Positions 8,948-17,582 of a stretch of DNA of 64,000 nt are shown piece after piece (within the stretch, counting starts at the first letter, position 1; every line of letters begins with the position of its first letter). Origin of the DNA: an uncultured Lachnospiraceae bacterium. Its GTDB lineage: Bacteria; Bacillota; Clostridia; Lachnospirales; Lachnospiraceae. Made by a program: the position numbers and the translations under genes. The stretch is from the NCBI GenBank assembly GCA_902781655.1, contig CACZJZ010000003.1, positions 1 to 64,000 on the forward strand, written 5' to 3'. The notes under the pieces are model-generated. The model made no database searches, was not told where the DNA came from, and worked only from the letters and a program-made list of their open reading frames with translations.

Positions 8948-9775
8948 TTACCGGGAAGACGAGAAAAAGGGACACAGGAGATGATATAGAGCCCGGTCGC
9001 ACCGCAGATTGACGGCGGCGGGTTCCGGAGAGGAACCGGAGGCGGGAAGCCCTCCGCAGAGGTCTGCGCCGAGGAGGCGTCTTCCGGAAAGGAGACGGCG
9101 GAGCAGACTGGTCAGATCAGACAGCGTCATATCGCCCTGATCCCAGTCCGTCACGGCGTCCTCCCGGCAGAGAACATCCTTGTCAATCGAGAGATAGACA
9201 GGGAGATCTGCGCCTGGCGGGGGGAGATTCACGGTCTCGCTGGCGGAAAGAACGGTTCCATCGATAGATAGATCCTCTGCAGGGATGAAAAGGACTCTGC
9301 CGTCCCGGATGCCGAACTGGCATATCGGGTCTGCCTGTGCCGCGAGGACGGCTTCCGCGGGAGGACCGATGAGGAGCAGACGCCGCAGGAAGGAATTTGT
9401 TTGCAGGACGGATCTGACCCAGCTGCCACAGCTGAGTGTATTTCCGTCAGATGCATCGAACGCGCCGGGCTGCAGGTCGGTGTGATGGTCGATCTGGATG
9501 AGACAGAACGGCTCACGGATCGCATCTGTCATGAATTTGGTTACATAGTGGTAGTCTCCGGTGTCGATGAAATGGATGCCGTGGGTTCCGCGGGCGCGGA
9601 TGGCGGCAGTGATGGCATTTCCTGCCTCCGGGCCGCAGTAGAGATGCGTCCCGGAGACCGCGGACAGGTCGACCCGCTCCGGCGGACAGGCGGCGTCGAG
9701 GAGCGCGCCATAATCCGGCGGGTAATCCTGGGAAAAATCAAGGATGTAGCTGCGAAGGGACGAATCTGGCGTCAT
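8948..9775 (-). CDS. Arginase-fold (ureohydrolase) family protein
   Basis: A 275-residue protein with the metal-binding pattern of the arginase/agmatinase/formimidoylglutamase superfamily: GDYHYV (first His), IDHHTD (Asp-x-His-x-Asp type) and SIDKDV (Ser-x-Asp-x-Asp). The overall order and spacing fit, but the first and last motifs deviate from true arginases (no SxDxDxxDP). It is likely a dinuclear-metal hydrolase of a guanidino or amide substrate; the substrate cannot be assigned. It converges on the MATE gene (85-base gap) and is divergent from the Nudix gene, with 104 bases between. Confidence 0.72.
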   Translation of the reverse strand: MTPDSSLRSYILDFSQDYPPDYGALLDAACPPERVDLSAVSGTHLYCGPEAGNAITAAIRARGTHGIHFIDTGDYHYVTKFMTDAIREPFCLIQIDHHTDLQPGAFDASDGNTLSCGSWVRSVLQTNSFLRRLLLIGPPAEAVLAAQADPICQFGIRDGRVLFIPAEDLSIDGTVLSASETVNLPPPGADLPVYLSIDKDVLCREDAVTDWDQGDMTLSDLTSLLRRLLSGRRLLGADLCGGLPASGSSPEPAAVNLRCDRALYHLLCPFFSSSR

Positions 9776-9879
9776 TTGACTCCTTTCCTGTAGGTTTTAA
9801 CCCGGGAAGTGCGGCGCGGGTATGATTTTGCGTGCCTTTGCCGTATTATTAATACTATTATAGGCTGACGGGAGATGAA

Positions 9880-10548
9880 ATGGATATGTTGGAAGAAACA
9901 GAAAGGCAGGAGAAGGCTCCGGATTCCGCGGAGGACCGCGCGCTGGCATGGAAGCCGCTGCAGGTGAAGCATGTCGTGCGGGATCAGTGGATCGACTTCC
10001 GTAGTATCCGATATGAGCTGCCGGATGGTTCGGTGTACGAGCCGTTTTACAGCTACAGCCGCAGGAGTTATGTGGTGATTGTGGCATCGGATGAGGAGGG
10101 GCGGTTTCTCTGTGTGCGGCAGTACCGGCCGGGGATCCGCGCGGTAACGACGGAGTTTCCGGCGGGCGGTATTGAGCGGCGCGGCACGGCGGAATATGGG
10201 GAACCGGAGGTGACCGGATATGAGGACGGCACCGCAGCGGAGGACGCGCTGTCCGCGGCAAAACGGGAGCTGCGGGAGGAGACGGGATACACGTCTGAGG
10301 AGTGGACGCCGCTGATCGCGATCCCGTCCTGCGCGTCCATCAGCGACAATTATGCCTATATTTTCCGCGCGAAGCACTGCAGGAGAGTGAGCGGGCTGAA
10401 GCTTGACGAGACCGAATTTCTGAAGGTGCACTCTTATACAGCGGAGGAACTCGATACGCTGATCCGGAAAGGACAGTTTCAGCAGGCCGTTCATGTGATG
10501 GCATGGCTGCTGGCCAGGGAGCAGGAAGCAGGGCGTCAGTACCTGTGA
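9880..10548 (+). CDS. Nudix hydrolase (ADP-ribose pyrophosphatase-like)
   Basis: A 222-residue Nudix protein. The motif is recognisable as FPAGGIE at residues 93-99 and AAKRELREETGY ending at residue 137, with the RELxEExG catalytic helix at about 129-136. Between these is an insertion of about 20 residues rich in Gly, Glu and Ala, which is longer than usual. The N-terminal beta-rich domain and VVIVASDEEGRFLCVRQYRP fit the ADP-ribose pyrophosphatase group that cleaves nucleoside-diphosphate sugars. It stands between the arginase-like gene and GH120 copy 2, 37 bases before the latter, so the two may be co-transcribed. Confidence 0.88.
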   Translation: MDMLEETERQEKAPDSAEDRALAWKPLQVKHVVRDQWIDFRSIRYELPDGSVYEPFYSYSRRSYVVIVASDEEGRFLCVRQYRPGIRAVTTEFPAGGIERRGTAEYGEPEVTGYEDGTAAEDALSAAKRELREETGYTSEEWTPLIAIPSCASISDNYAYIFRAKHCRRVSGLKLDETEFLKVHSYTAEELDTLIRKGQFQQAVHVMAWLLAREQEAGRQYL

Positions 10549-10585
10549 GACGCAGTTAACATATTTTTCAAAAGAGGTGTTATTT

Positions 10586-12583
10586 ATGGTGATTTATGTA
10601 AACGGGAAGGCGCTGCATGATGGGAACGGCTCGAAGGAGAGACCATTCCGCCATATCCAGGAGGCGGCGAGGATCGCCGCGCCGGGAGACGAGGTGCTGG
10701 TGGCGCCGGGCGTGTACCGGGAATATGTGGATCCGGCGCGGGGCGGCACAGAGGATGCCCGCATCACCTACCGCAGCGAGGTGCCGCTGGGGGCGGTCAT
10801 CACCGGCGCGGAGCTGATTCAGGATTGGAAGCCGATGGAGGGCGGCATCTGGGTCACCCGGGTCAGAAACAGTATCTTCGGAGACTATAATCCGTATACC
10901 ACGCTGGTGTATGGAGACTGGTATTTTGCCACACCGGACAAACACACGGGTTGTGTCTGGCTGAACGATCAGGCACTCTATGAAACGTCCTCACTGGAGG
11001 AATGCAGAGCGGGGAAGGTGTATCAGTGTTCCTGGGATCCGGAGAATTCGACCCGCAAGTGGTATGCGGAGCAGGACGAGGAGACGAAAGAGACGGTGAT
11101 CTATGCCAACTTCCAGGGGGCTGATCCGACGAAGGAGAAGGTGGAGATCACGGTGCGCCGGGAGTGCTTCCTTCCCTCGAGGGAGGGCAACGGATATATC
11201 ACGGTGGACGGATTCAACATCAACAAGGCAGCCACCACATGGGCGCCGCCGGCGGCCTATCAGGACGGCATGATCGGCCCGCACTGGAGCAGGGGCTGGA
11301 TCATCGAGAACTGCGAGATCTGGGGAAGCAAGTGCGCCGGCATTTCGCTTGGCCGGTATTACGACCCGGAGAACAGCAATTACTTCACGACAGAGCATCT
11401 GAAAAGTCCGACACAGATGGAGCGGGATTCAGTCTGCCGCGGACAGGCGTATGGCTGGCTGAAGGAGAACATCGGAAGTCATATCATCCGGAACTGCAAT
11501 ATCCATCACTGCGAGCAGGGCGGGATCATCGGCCGCATGGGCGGTGTATTCAGCGTCATCGAGGATAACCACATTCATCATATCAATAACATGATGGAGC
11601 TGGGCGGCGCGGAGATCGCGGGAATCAAAATGCACGCGGCGATCGATGTCATCATCCGGCGCAACCACATTCATCACTGCACGATGGGCGTCTGGTGTGA
11701 CTGGGAGGCGCAGGGCACACGGATTTCGCAGAATCTGCTTCACGACAACATGCGGCCGGCCTTCGCGGAACAGCTGAAGGGCGGCATGATGTCGCAGGAT
11801 ATTTTCGTGGAGGTCGGACACGGGCCGACACTGATCGACAATAATATTCTTCTGTCGGATGTGAGCCTGCGTGTGGCAACACAGGGCGTGGCCATGGTAC
11901 ACAATCTGATCTGCGGCGCGTTTACCTGCGTCGGCGGCGGAACCGGGTGGCGCTACACGCCTTATCATATGCCGCACAGCACGAAGGTCATGGGATTCAT
12001 GACGATTCTGCACGGCGACGACCGGTTCTATAACAATATTTTTGTTCAGAAATACCCGGCGGAACCGTTTGTCGTCAAGAGAGATTCCAGGGAAGGCGTG
12101 GATACAGAGAACCGGGAAGTGGGAACGGCTGTCTGGGACGAGTATCCGACGTATGACGAGTGGATCTCGCAATTCCAGATCGGGCAGATGCCGGATATGG
12201 GGAAGCTTGAGGATGTGCATCTGAATGGAAAGCTGCCGGTATGGTGCGGCGGCAACGCGTATTTTGACGGAGCGAAGGCCTGCCGGAAGGAGACGGAACG
12301 GCTGGTGGACGAGAAAAACGATGTCCGCGTGAACGTCGTGGAGAAGGAGGATGGCTGGTATCTCGACACCAACCTGTACGATGTCCTGGGAAGCTTCCGG
12401 GCGGATCTCGTCACCACGAAGACCCTCGGCAGAGCTTTTGAGCCGCAGGAGCAGTATGAGAACCCGGACGGCACGCCGATCACCTTTGACGAGGACTATT
12501 TTGGCGGACACCGCGGCGCGGAAATCCTGCCTGGTCCCTTTGCGGATGCGGCAGATGCGGAGAAAAAGGTATTTTGTTCCTAA
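10586..12583 (+). CDS. Glycoside hydrolase family 120 (beta-xylosidase family) protein, copy 2
   Basis: A 665-residue paralogue of the gene at 5233, sharing the same beta-helix layout: PGVYREYVDPARGG, WAPPAAYQDGMIGPHWSRGW, and NIHHCEQGGIIGRMGGVFS. Catalytic residues aligned with GH120 XylC are Asp372 (VWCDWEAQGTRI) and Glu409 (IFVEVGHGPTLIDNN). ATG at 10586 is preferred over an in-frame GTG at 10577 because AAGAGGTG ends six bases before it. No signal peptide is visible. The last few codons and the stop lie inside a repeat unit beginning at 12571, so the C-terminus (after about A-D-A-E-K) has been set by the repeat. Substrate may differ from copy 1, as about 16 residues between the catalytic acids are quite different. 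Confidence 0.85.
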   Translation: MVIYVNGKALHDGNGSKERPFRHIQEAARIAAPGDEVLVAPGVYREYVDPARGGTEDARITYRSEVPLGAVITGAELIQDWKPMEGGIWVTRVRNSIFGDYNPYTTLVYGDWYFATPDKHTGCVWLNDQALYETSSLEECRAGKVYQCSWDPENSTRKWYAEQDEETKETVIYANFQGADPTKEKVEITVRRECFLPSREGNGYITVDGFNINKAATTWAPPAAYQDGMIGPHWSRGWIIENCEIWGSKCAGISLGRYYDPENSNYFTTEHLKSPTQMERDSVCRGQAYGWLKENIGSHIIRNCNIHHCEQGGIIGRMGGVFSVIEDNHIHHINNMMELGGAEIAGIKMHAAIDVIIRRNHIHHCTMGVWCDWEAQGTRISQNLLHDNMRPAFAEQLKGGMMSQDIFVEVGHGPTLIDNNILLSDVSLRVATQGVAMVHNLICGAFTCVGGGTGWRYTPYHMPHSTKVMGFMTILHGDDRFYNNIFVQKYPAEPFVVKRDSREGVDTENREVGTAVWDEYPTYDEWISQFQIGQMPDMGKLEDVHLNGKLPVWCGGNAYFDGAKACRKETERLVDEKNDVRVNVVEKEDGWYLDTNLYDVLGSFRADLVTTKTLGRAFEPQEQYENPDGTPITFDEDYFGGHRGAEILPGPFADAADAEKKVFCS

Positions 12584-12678
12584 CAAGTTTAGCTTGTTTG
12601 GTACAAAATTGTCCCTAACAAGTTTAGCTTGTTTGGTACAAAATTGTCCCTAACAAGCTAAACTTGTTAGGGACAATT
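12571..12678. repeat. Three tandem ~35-base palindromic repeat units, the last forming a perfect hairpin
   Basis: Unit 1 (12571-12604) and unit 2 (12605-12639) share TAACAAGTTTAGCTTGTTTG. Unit 3 (12640-12678) carries the core in the opposite orientation and makes a perfect 15-bp stem, ATTGTCCCTAACAAG / CTTGTTAGGGACAAT, with loop CTAAA. The same unit occurs once at 7383. It lies between convergent genes (GH120 copy 2 and purine nucleoside phosphorylase) and probably serves as a bidirectional terminator. The stop codon of the GH120 gene is inside unit 1. Confidence 0.85.
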
Positions 12679-12685
12679 CTTCGGA

Positions 12686-13411
12686 TTATGCGAATTTGAC
12701 GGCGGTGTTGAGGGCGATTTCCATCATGTCGGTGAAACCATTCTGGCGTTCTTCCGCAGAAAGGGCGACCGGCTTGAAGAGGTGGTCAGAGATGGAGAGG
12801 ATGGAGACGGCCTTTTTGTGGTTCGCGCATGCGGTCCAGTAGAGGCCGGCGGTTTCCATTTCGACGCAGAGGTGGCCGAAGTCGCGGAGTTTTTCGTTGA
12901 GGCCGGTCTGAGGATAGTAGAAGAAGTCGGAGGAGTAGACCTTGCCGACCTTGAATTTGCAGCCCTGGTTTCTGGCCTGTTTCACGGCCTCCTCCAGCAT
13001 GTCCCAGTCGGCGCAGGCGGCGAGCTGTCCGGGGATGCCGTAGGCGTTGCCGTAGTTGGAGTTGCTGGATGCCGCCTCGGCGATGACGACGTCCTTGGCG
13101 TCGACGTCCATGTCAAGGCCGCCGGCGGAGCCGATGCGGATGATGGCCTCGACACCGAACTGGCTGTAGAGTTCCTGCGTATAGATGCCGATGGAGGGGA
13201 TGCCCATGCCATGGCCCATGACGGAGATGCGCTTGCCCTTGTAGGTGCCGGTGTAGCCGAGCATGTTGCGGGTGTCGTTGAAGCAGACAACGTCGGTCAT
13301 GAAGTTGTCCGCCACGGCTTTGGCGCGGAGCGGATCTCCGGGCATGAGGACGACCTTGGAGAGTTCATCCCTGACGACGATGCTGGCGCTGATACTTTCT
13401 CTGGGTTCCAT
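12686..13411 (-). CDS. deoD: Purine-nucleoside phosphorylase, DeoD type
   Basis: A 241-residue member of the hexameric PNP family, which splits purine (deoxy)nucleosides with phosphate into base and (deoxy)ribose-1-phosphate. Visible motifs: VLMPGDPLRAKAVADNF at the N-terminus, the phosphate-site GHGMGIPSIGIYTQEL, RIGSAGG, the nucleoside-site VEMETAGLY, and the catalytic-Asp stretch ISDHLF. It is the last gene of a minus-strand series after the MtnA-type isomerase (120-base gap). That neighbour suggests it may also process 5'-modified adenosines, but this is inference. Confidence 0.95.
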   Translation of the reverse strand: MEPRESISASIVVRDELSKVVLMPGDPLRAKAVADNFMTDVVCFNDTRNMLGYTGTYKGKRISVMGHGMGIPSIGIYTQELYSQFGVEAIIRIGSAGGLDMDVDAKDVVIAEAASSNSNYGNAYGIPGQLAACADWDMLEEAVKQARNQGCKFKVGKVYSSDFFYYPQTGLNEKLRDFGHLCVEMETAGLYWTACANHKKAVSILSISDHLFKPVALSAEERQNGFTDMMEIALNTAVKFA

Positions 13412-13531
13412 AGTGTGATTTCACCTTTCTTGGAGTGGTGTGTGTTCCCCGCGCACAGGGAACACACAGATAACAGGTTGCGGTCGACATAGAACTGTCA
13501 CGGATAACAGATTACAGTTGAAATGAAACTG

Positions 13532-14599
13532 TTATTTCTGAAACAGTTTCCGCAGGTTCTCCTCGAACGGAGCCGTGACGATGCCGCGTTCGGTGACGAT
13601 GCCGGAAAGAAGGCTGTGGTCTGTGACATCAAAACTCGGGTTGTAGCATTTGACGTCCGGCAGCGCCATGGGCTCGCGGTACCACATGGAACGGACCTCG
13701 TCTGGATCGCGCTGTTCGATGTGTATGTCCGCGCCGGTCGGCGTGTCAAAATCAATGGTGGACGACGGACCGAGTGTGTAGAAGGGGATGCCGTAGTATT
13801 TTGCCAGGATGGCGACGCCGGAGGTTCCGATTTTATTGGCAAAATCGCCGTTGGCCGCGATGCGGTCGCAGCCGACGAACACAGCGTTAATCCTGCCCTG
13901 TTTCATGACGATGGATGCCATGTTGTCACAGATGAGGGTGACGTCGATGCCGGCCTTCTGCAGTTCGAAGGAGGTGAGACGGGCGCCCTGGAGGAGCGGT
14001 CTTGTCTCATCGGAATAGACGTGCAGGGTCATGCCCTGCTCGGCGCCGTAGTAAATCGGCGCGGTCGCGGTGCCATATCCGAGGCAGGCGAGGTAGCCGG
14101 CATTGCAGTGGGTGAGGATGCCGTCGCCGTCCTTGATCAGCGACACGCCGTATTCCGCGATTTTGCGGGTCATTTCTTCATTTTCTGCATCGATCTTGTG
14201 CGCCTCTTCGCCGAGCAGCTTAACAATCTCGGATCCGGTGCAGCCCTCGTGTGCCTCGACCAGCCTGGTCTGGCGGCGGAGCGCCCATGACAGGTTGACC
14301 GCGGTCGGACGGGAGCTGTTCAGATATTCCGCCTGGCGGCGGAATTCAGCGAGGAATTCCGGGTAGGGCTTGTCCGCGTAGCGCTGTGCGAGAACGTACA
14401 TGGCATATCCGGCGAAAACGCCGATGGCCGGCGCGCCGCGGATCTCGAGGCGCTTGATGGCGGTCCAGGCGCGCTCCTCATCGCTGATGCGGAGGTATTC
14501 CTCATGACCCGGGAGTCTGGTCTGATCCAGAATGATGACCTCGTGCTCGTCGTCAGAGAGCCTGACGACAGCGAGGCGGCTGTCCTTGAAGCTGTTCAT
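13532..14599 (-). CDS. mtnA: S-methyl-5-thioribose-1-phosphate isomerase (MtnA family)
   Basis: A 355-residue aldose-ketose isomerase of the eIF2B-like family. Signature stretches are IRGAPAIGVFAGYAMYV, SRPTAVNLSWALRR, ILTHCNAGYLACLGYGTATA (with the catalytic Cys), VFVGCDRIAANGDFANKIGT and GADIHIEQRDPDEV. The start at 14599 is chosen because an AAAGGGGA site precedes it and the longer reading frame adds a low-quality Arg/Pro-rich leader. It converts methylthioribose-1-P to methylthioribulose-1-P, or 5-deoxyribose-1-P to 5-deoxyribulose-1-P in the radical-SAM by-product (DHAP shunt) pathway. No dehydratase, dioxygenase or aldolase lies beside it, so which pathway applies is open. Confidence 0.92.
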   Translation of the reverse strand: MNSFKDSRLAVVRLSDDEHEVIILDQTRLPGHEEYLRISDEERAWTAIKRLEIRGAPAIGVFAGYAMYVLAQRYADKPYPEFLAEFRRQAEYLNSSRPTAVNLSWALRRQTRLVEAHEGCTGSEIVKLLGEEAHKIDAENEEMTRKIAEYGVSLIKDGDGILTHCNAGYLACLGYGTATAPIYYGAEQGMTLHVYSDETRPLLQGARLTSFELQKAGIDVTLICDNMASIVMKQGRINAVFVGCDRIAANGDFANKIGTSGVAILAKYYGIPFYTLGPSSTIDFDTPTGADIHIEQRDPDEVRSMWYREPMALPDVKCYNPSFDVTDHSLLSGIVTERGIVTAPFEENLRKLFQK

Positions 14600-14778
14600 A
14601 AATATGGTTCCCCTTTTTGATAAATTTGCACCTGCCCTGCATCCCGAATTATCCCGCAAATCTGAATGCGGTTTACGTGGCGGATTCCGGGTGGGTTTCT
14701 GGGTAATTGTGCACTTCTTCGAATCGCAATTGGACCTCAAAATCTGCGGCTGTCTGCGTGTCAATGCGGCGTGGACCG

Positions 14779-15216
14779 CTATTTTGTCAGTTCCGCGACG
14801 ACCTGGCTGATTTCCTTCCCGTCGGCCTTGCCCTTGAGAAGAGGCATGACGGTCTTCATGATCTGTCCCTTGTTCTTCGTGGCGAGCACCTCGGCGCAGT
14901 TGTTGGTGAGGAAGGAGCGGATTTCATCCCTGCTCATCATGTGCGGCGCGTATTCCGCGATGACATTGTAGCGGTAGGTGTACTCCGCGATCAGGTCCTC
15001 GCGGGACGGCGGGCAGGTGTCGAGCGACTCCTTGGCGGCCCGCAGCTCCTTCGTCACGGCACGGCCAACCAGTTCCTCGGAAATATTGTCCCTGGTCTTC
15101 TCATCAATCGCCAGCGCCATGACGGCACTCACCAGGGCGGAGAGCACGTTCTTCCTCTCCTTGTCGCCGGCCTTCGCGGCGGCGATCATGTCCTTTCGCA
15201 GCTGTTCAATCGTCAT
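14779..15216 (-). CDS. yqeY: GatB/YqeY domain-containing protein
   Basis: A 145-residue YqeY-family protein. The start at 15216 follows a perfect AGGAGG five bases upstream, so the eight extra residues of the longer reading frame are dropped. The protein begins MTIEQLRKDMIAAAKAGDK and ends with the family pattern KTVMPLLKGKADGKEISQVV, where small helical bundles resemble the tail of the GatB amidotransferase subunit. The function is not firmly known; a link to tRNA-dependent amidation is assumed from the domain. It is preceded by the PHP gene and followed by mtnA on the same strand. Confidence 0.93.
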   Translation of the reverse strand: MTIEQLRKDMIAAAKAGDKERKNVLSALVSAVMALAIDEKTRDNISEELVGRAVTKELRAAKESLDTCPPSREDLIAEYTYRYNVIAEYAPHMMSRDEIRSFLTNNCAEVLATKNKGQIMKTVMPLLKGKADGKEISQVVAELTK

Positions 15217-15343
15217 GATATCCTCCTGTTGCCCCTCCATTTTTCTTCAGGCACTTGTCAAAATCTTTACAATCCGCCGGGCAAGGGCTGCGGACGTTTC
15301 CTATTGTATCACGAACCCGCGCGGCCGACATGCCGCGCGCGGC

Positions 15344-16309
15344 TCACGCCTCACGGAGCGGGATCGGCGAGGTCCACGCCTTCCGGCCGAACCGGTCCAT
15401 GAGTTCCGCCCGGATGTAGGTCTCCTCCCTCGCGATCGGGTAAGTCACGGTGCCCTTGTGGAGCACACTCATCACCCGGTTTTCCTGCCAGATGCTGTTG
15501 CTGTAGAACGCGGCGGCGATCACGTCGGCGGAGCAGTCGATCCGCAGGAGATGGTTCTCGCGGTCGAGTGCGATGTCCTTGATGACAGGACCGCGGCTCG
15601 CATAGAAGTCGCCGCGCCGGATCGCGTCCATGATGCCGTCGCGGGTGAGGAAGGCGGCGCGGACCATGGTGAAGGACTGGCACTGGTCGCCGTCGTAGGA
15701 GTGCGCGTCATCCCCGGCCACCGCCGGCATGCAGATCCGCTGGTTGGAGGCCCACAGATCGAACCAGATGGACGAATCTGCGCGGTTCCCGTTCCAGGGA
15801 TTCTCGGAGATGGCGTTATAGATCTCAGCGGCGGCAAAACCAGTCACATCGGTGAGCGACGCCGGATCCATGACAGACCAGCAGGGATGGGCGAGAATGG
15901 CAAGACCGCCGTCCTGCCGGATGATATCCACGATCTGCTGCGGAGACGGGTGCCGGATGGCGGCAAAATCCGCGTCCTTTCCGCTGCTCGTCATGCCGAT
16001 CCCGAGGATGTGCCAGCAGGGACAGTCGCCCGGCAGATCCGAGTTCGTCCCGCCGGTGTCCCATTCCACGCCGGAGAGCAGAAGCATATTCTCCGGAGAC
16101 AGAGCTGTGCCGTCCAGCACGCCGGTGCAGCCGGGTTCGACCGTGATGCCGGGCTTTCGATGATCCGTGATCGCCACAAAATCATATCCGCTGCGGCGAT
16201 AAGCCGACAGGGCGGCGGCGGGATCTGCCCGGCCGTCGGACCGCGTCGTGTGCATATGCAGATTTCCCTTATACCAGTTGCCGTCTTCTGAAAAAACTGA
16301 TTTGAACAT
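15344..16309 (-). CDS. PHP-domain metallohydrolase (CehA/McbA-like)
   Basis: A 321-residue protein with a PHP domain over most of its length. Metal-binding motifs are clear: GNLHMHTTRSDG near residues 15-26 (His-x-His), VAITDH, SGVEWDT, LAILAHPCW, and AGDDAHSYDG near residue 210. PHP enzymes are phosphoesterases or other metal-dependent hydrolases; this single-domain version resembles CehA/McbA-like and stand-alone PHP proteins rather than a polymerase or histidinol phosphatase. The substrate cannot be assigned. It heads the minus-strand run toward yqeY and is divergent from the serine acetyltransferase gene. Confidence 0.85.
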   Translation of the reverse strand: MFKSVFSEDGNWYKGNLHMHTTRSDGRADPAAALSAYRRSGYDFVAITDHRKPGITVEPGCTGVLDGTALSPENMLLLSGVEWDTGGTNSDLPGDCPCWHILGIGMTSSGKDADFAAIRHPSPQQIVDIIRQDGGLAILAHPCWSVMDPASLTDVTGFAAAEIYNAISENPWNGNRADSSIWFDLWASNQRICMPAVAGDDAHSYDGDQCQSFTMVRAAFLTRDGIMDAIRRGDFYASRGPVIKDIALDRENHLLRIDCSADVIAAAFYSNSIWQENRVMSVLHKGTVTYPIAREETYIRAELMDRFGRKAWTSPIPLREA

Positions 16310-16556
16310 AGAGTCGTTTCCTCCGGAAACATTTTAATTTCTTTTACGGAAAATGCGCCTCACCTGGGATTCACAACGCATTTTGCCGCAGCCGCGTGAT
16401 TTGCGCGGCTGACCTGTCATTAGCATAATCCGCCAGACAGCTCTGCGCAACGTCCTCAGGTATGGTAAGATGGTGCCATATCGGACAGCGGGATTTTTGC
16501 AGGAGGTCGGGGAGACGATGCTGCAGCCCGCCGAAAGCAGCCGGGAGGGAAAAGGC

Positions 16557-17534
16557 ATGGAGGAAATGAAGGACCGGATTCAGATCGCGACCTGCGACAT
16601 TCTGCGGGACTATCTGAAGAAGCGGGATGTGGACAAGATGGATGTGTTCAGTCAGCCCGACACAGAAGTGGTGGAGGACATCCTGAAGAAGGTATTCATC
16701 ATTCTCTATCCTGGATATTACAGGGAGAAGACGTTCCGGATCTACCGGTATGACAATCGTATTTCGCTTCTGATCGAGGACATCAGCTACAATCTGCAGA
16801 AGCAGATCATGATCGCACTGAAGTTCCGGCCGGAATATCAGGACGTCTCGGAGGAGACCCTGCGCGCCCGCGCGGAGGGGATAGTGATTGCGTTCCTGAA
16901 GCGCATTCCGAAGGTGCGGGAATATCTCGACACGGATCTGCAGGCCTTTTTCGAGGGAGATCCGGCGGCGTACAATAAAGCGGAAATCGTCCTGTGTTAT
17001 CCGGGATTCATGGCGATCACCACGAACCGCATCGCACACGAGCTGTTTCTCCTGGGCGTTCCGCTGATTCCCCGCATGATGACGGAATATGCGCACAGCC
17101 ATACGGGAATCGATATTCATCCCGGCGCGACGATCGGCAAATATTTCTTCATGGATCACGGAACCGGCATCGTGGTCGGAGAGACGTCCATCATCGGCGA
17201 GCATGTGAAGGTGTATCAGGGCGTCACGATCGGTGCACTCTCGACCCGCGGCGGGCAGAGCCTGCGCGGGAAGAAGCGCCATCCCACGATTGAGGACAAT
17301 GTCACGATTTACGCAGGAGCCTCGATTCTCGGCGGCGACACGGTCATCGGGGCCGGCTCGGTCATCGGCTCCAACGTCTTCATCACCAGCAGCGTGAAAT
17401 CCGATTCCCGGATCAGCGTCAAGACGCAGGAGCTTCTGGTCAAGCGCCACGGAGAGATCCAGGAGGTGGAGCGGAAGGAGACAAAGATTCTCGACGAGAA
17501 CAATGACGAGACGCCGTGGTTCTATATCATATGA
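16557..17534 (+). CDS. cysE: Serine O-acetyltransferase (CysE/EpsC-type)
   Basis: A hexapeptide-repeat acetyltransferase that makes O-acetylserine for cysteine synthesis. About 150 residues of helical N-terminal domain precede the left-handed beta-helix. Motifs include HSHTGIDIHPGATIGKYFFM, DHGTGIVVGETSIIG and GVTIGALSTRGGQS, matching the clostridial long form of serine acetyltransferase. The C-terminus continues beyond the helix with a charged tail ending DENNDETPWFYII. I placed the start at 16557 (GGGAGGGA six bases upstream); ATG 16518, with AGGAGG eleven bases upstream, is a fair alternative. No Cys T-box or S-box is seen in its leader, only a small GC-rich hairpin near 16386-16414. Confidence 0.9.
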   Translation: MEEMKDRIQIATCDILRDYLKKRDVDKMDVFSQPDTEVVEDILKKVFIILYPGYYREKTFRIYRYDNRISLLIEDISYNLQKQIMIALKFRPEYQDVSEETLRARAEGIVIAFLKRIPKVREYLDTDLQAFFEGDPAAYNKAEIVLCYPGFMAITTNRIAHELFLLGVPLIPRMMTEYAHSHTGIDIHPGATIGKYFFMDHGTGIVVGETSIIGEHVKVYQGVTIGALSTRGGQSLRGKKRHPTIEDNVTIYAGASILGGDTVIGAGSVIGSNVFITSSVKSDSRISVKTQELLVKRHGEIQEVERKETKILDENNDETPWFYII

Positions 17535-17582
17535 GGCATGAAGTGGCGCGTGAGCGACACGGGAATGCCGAATGTGGCAGCA

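Noticed and set aside
12571-12678. Possible mini CRISPR array (three similar ~35-base units)
   Set aside because: The units are directly adjacent with no unique spacers and no cas gene is nearby; they are palindromic terminator-like repeats.
16310-16556. A Cys T-box or SAM riboswitch before the serine acetyltransferase
   Set aside because: I looked for the T-box motif and SAM-I core and found neither; only a short GC-rich hairpin is present.
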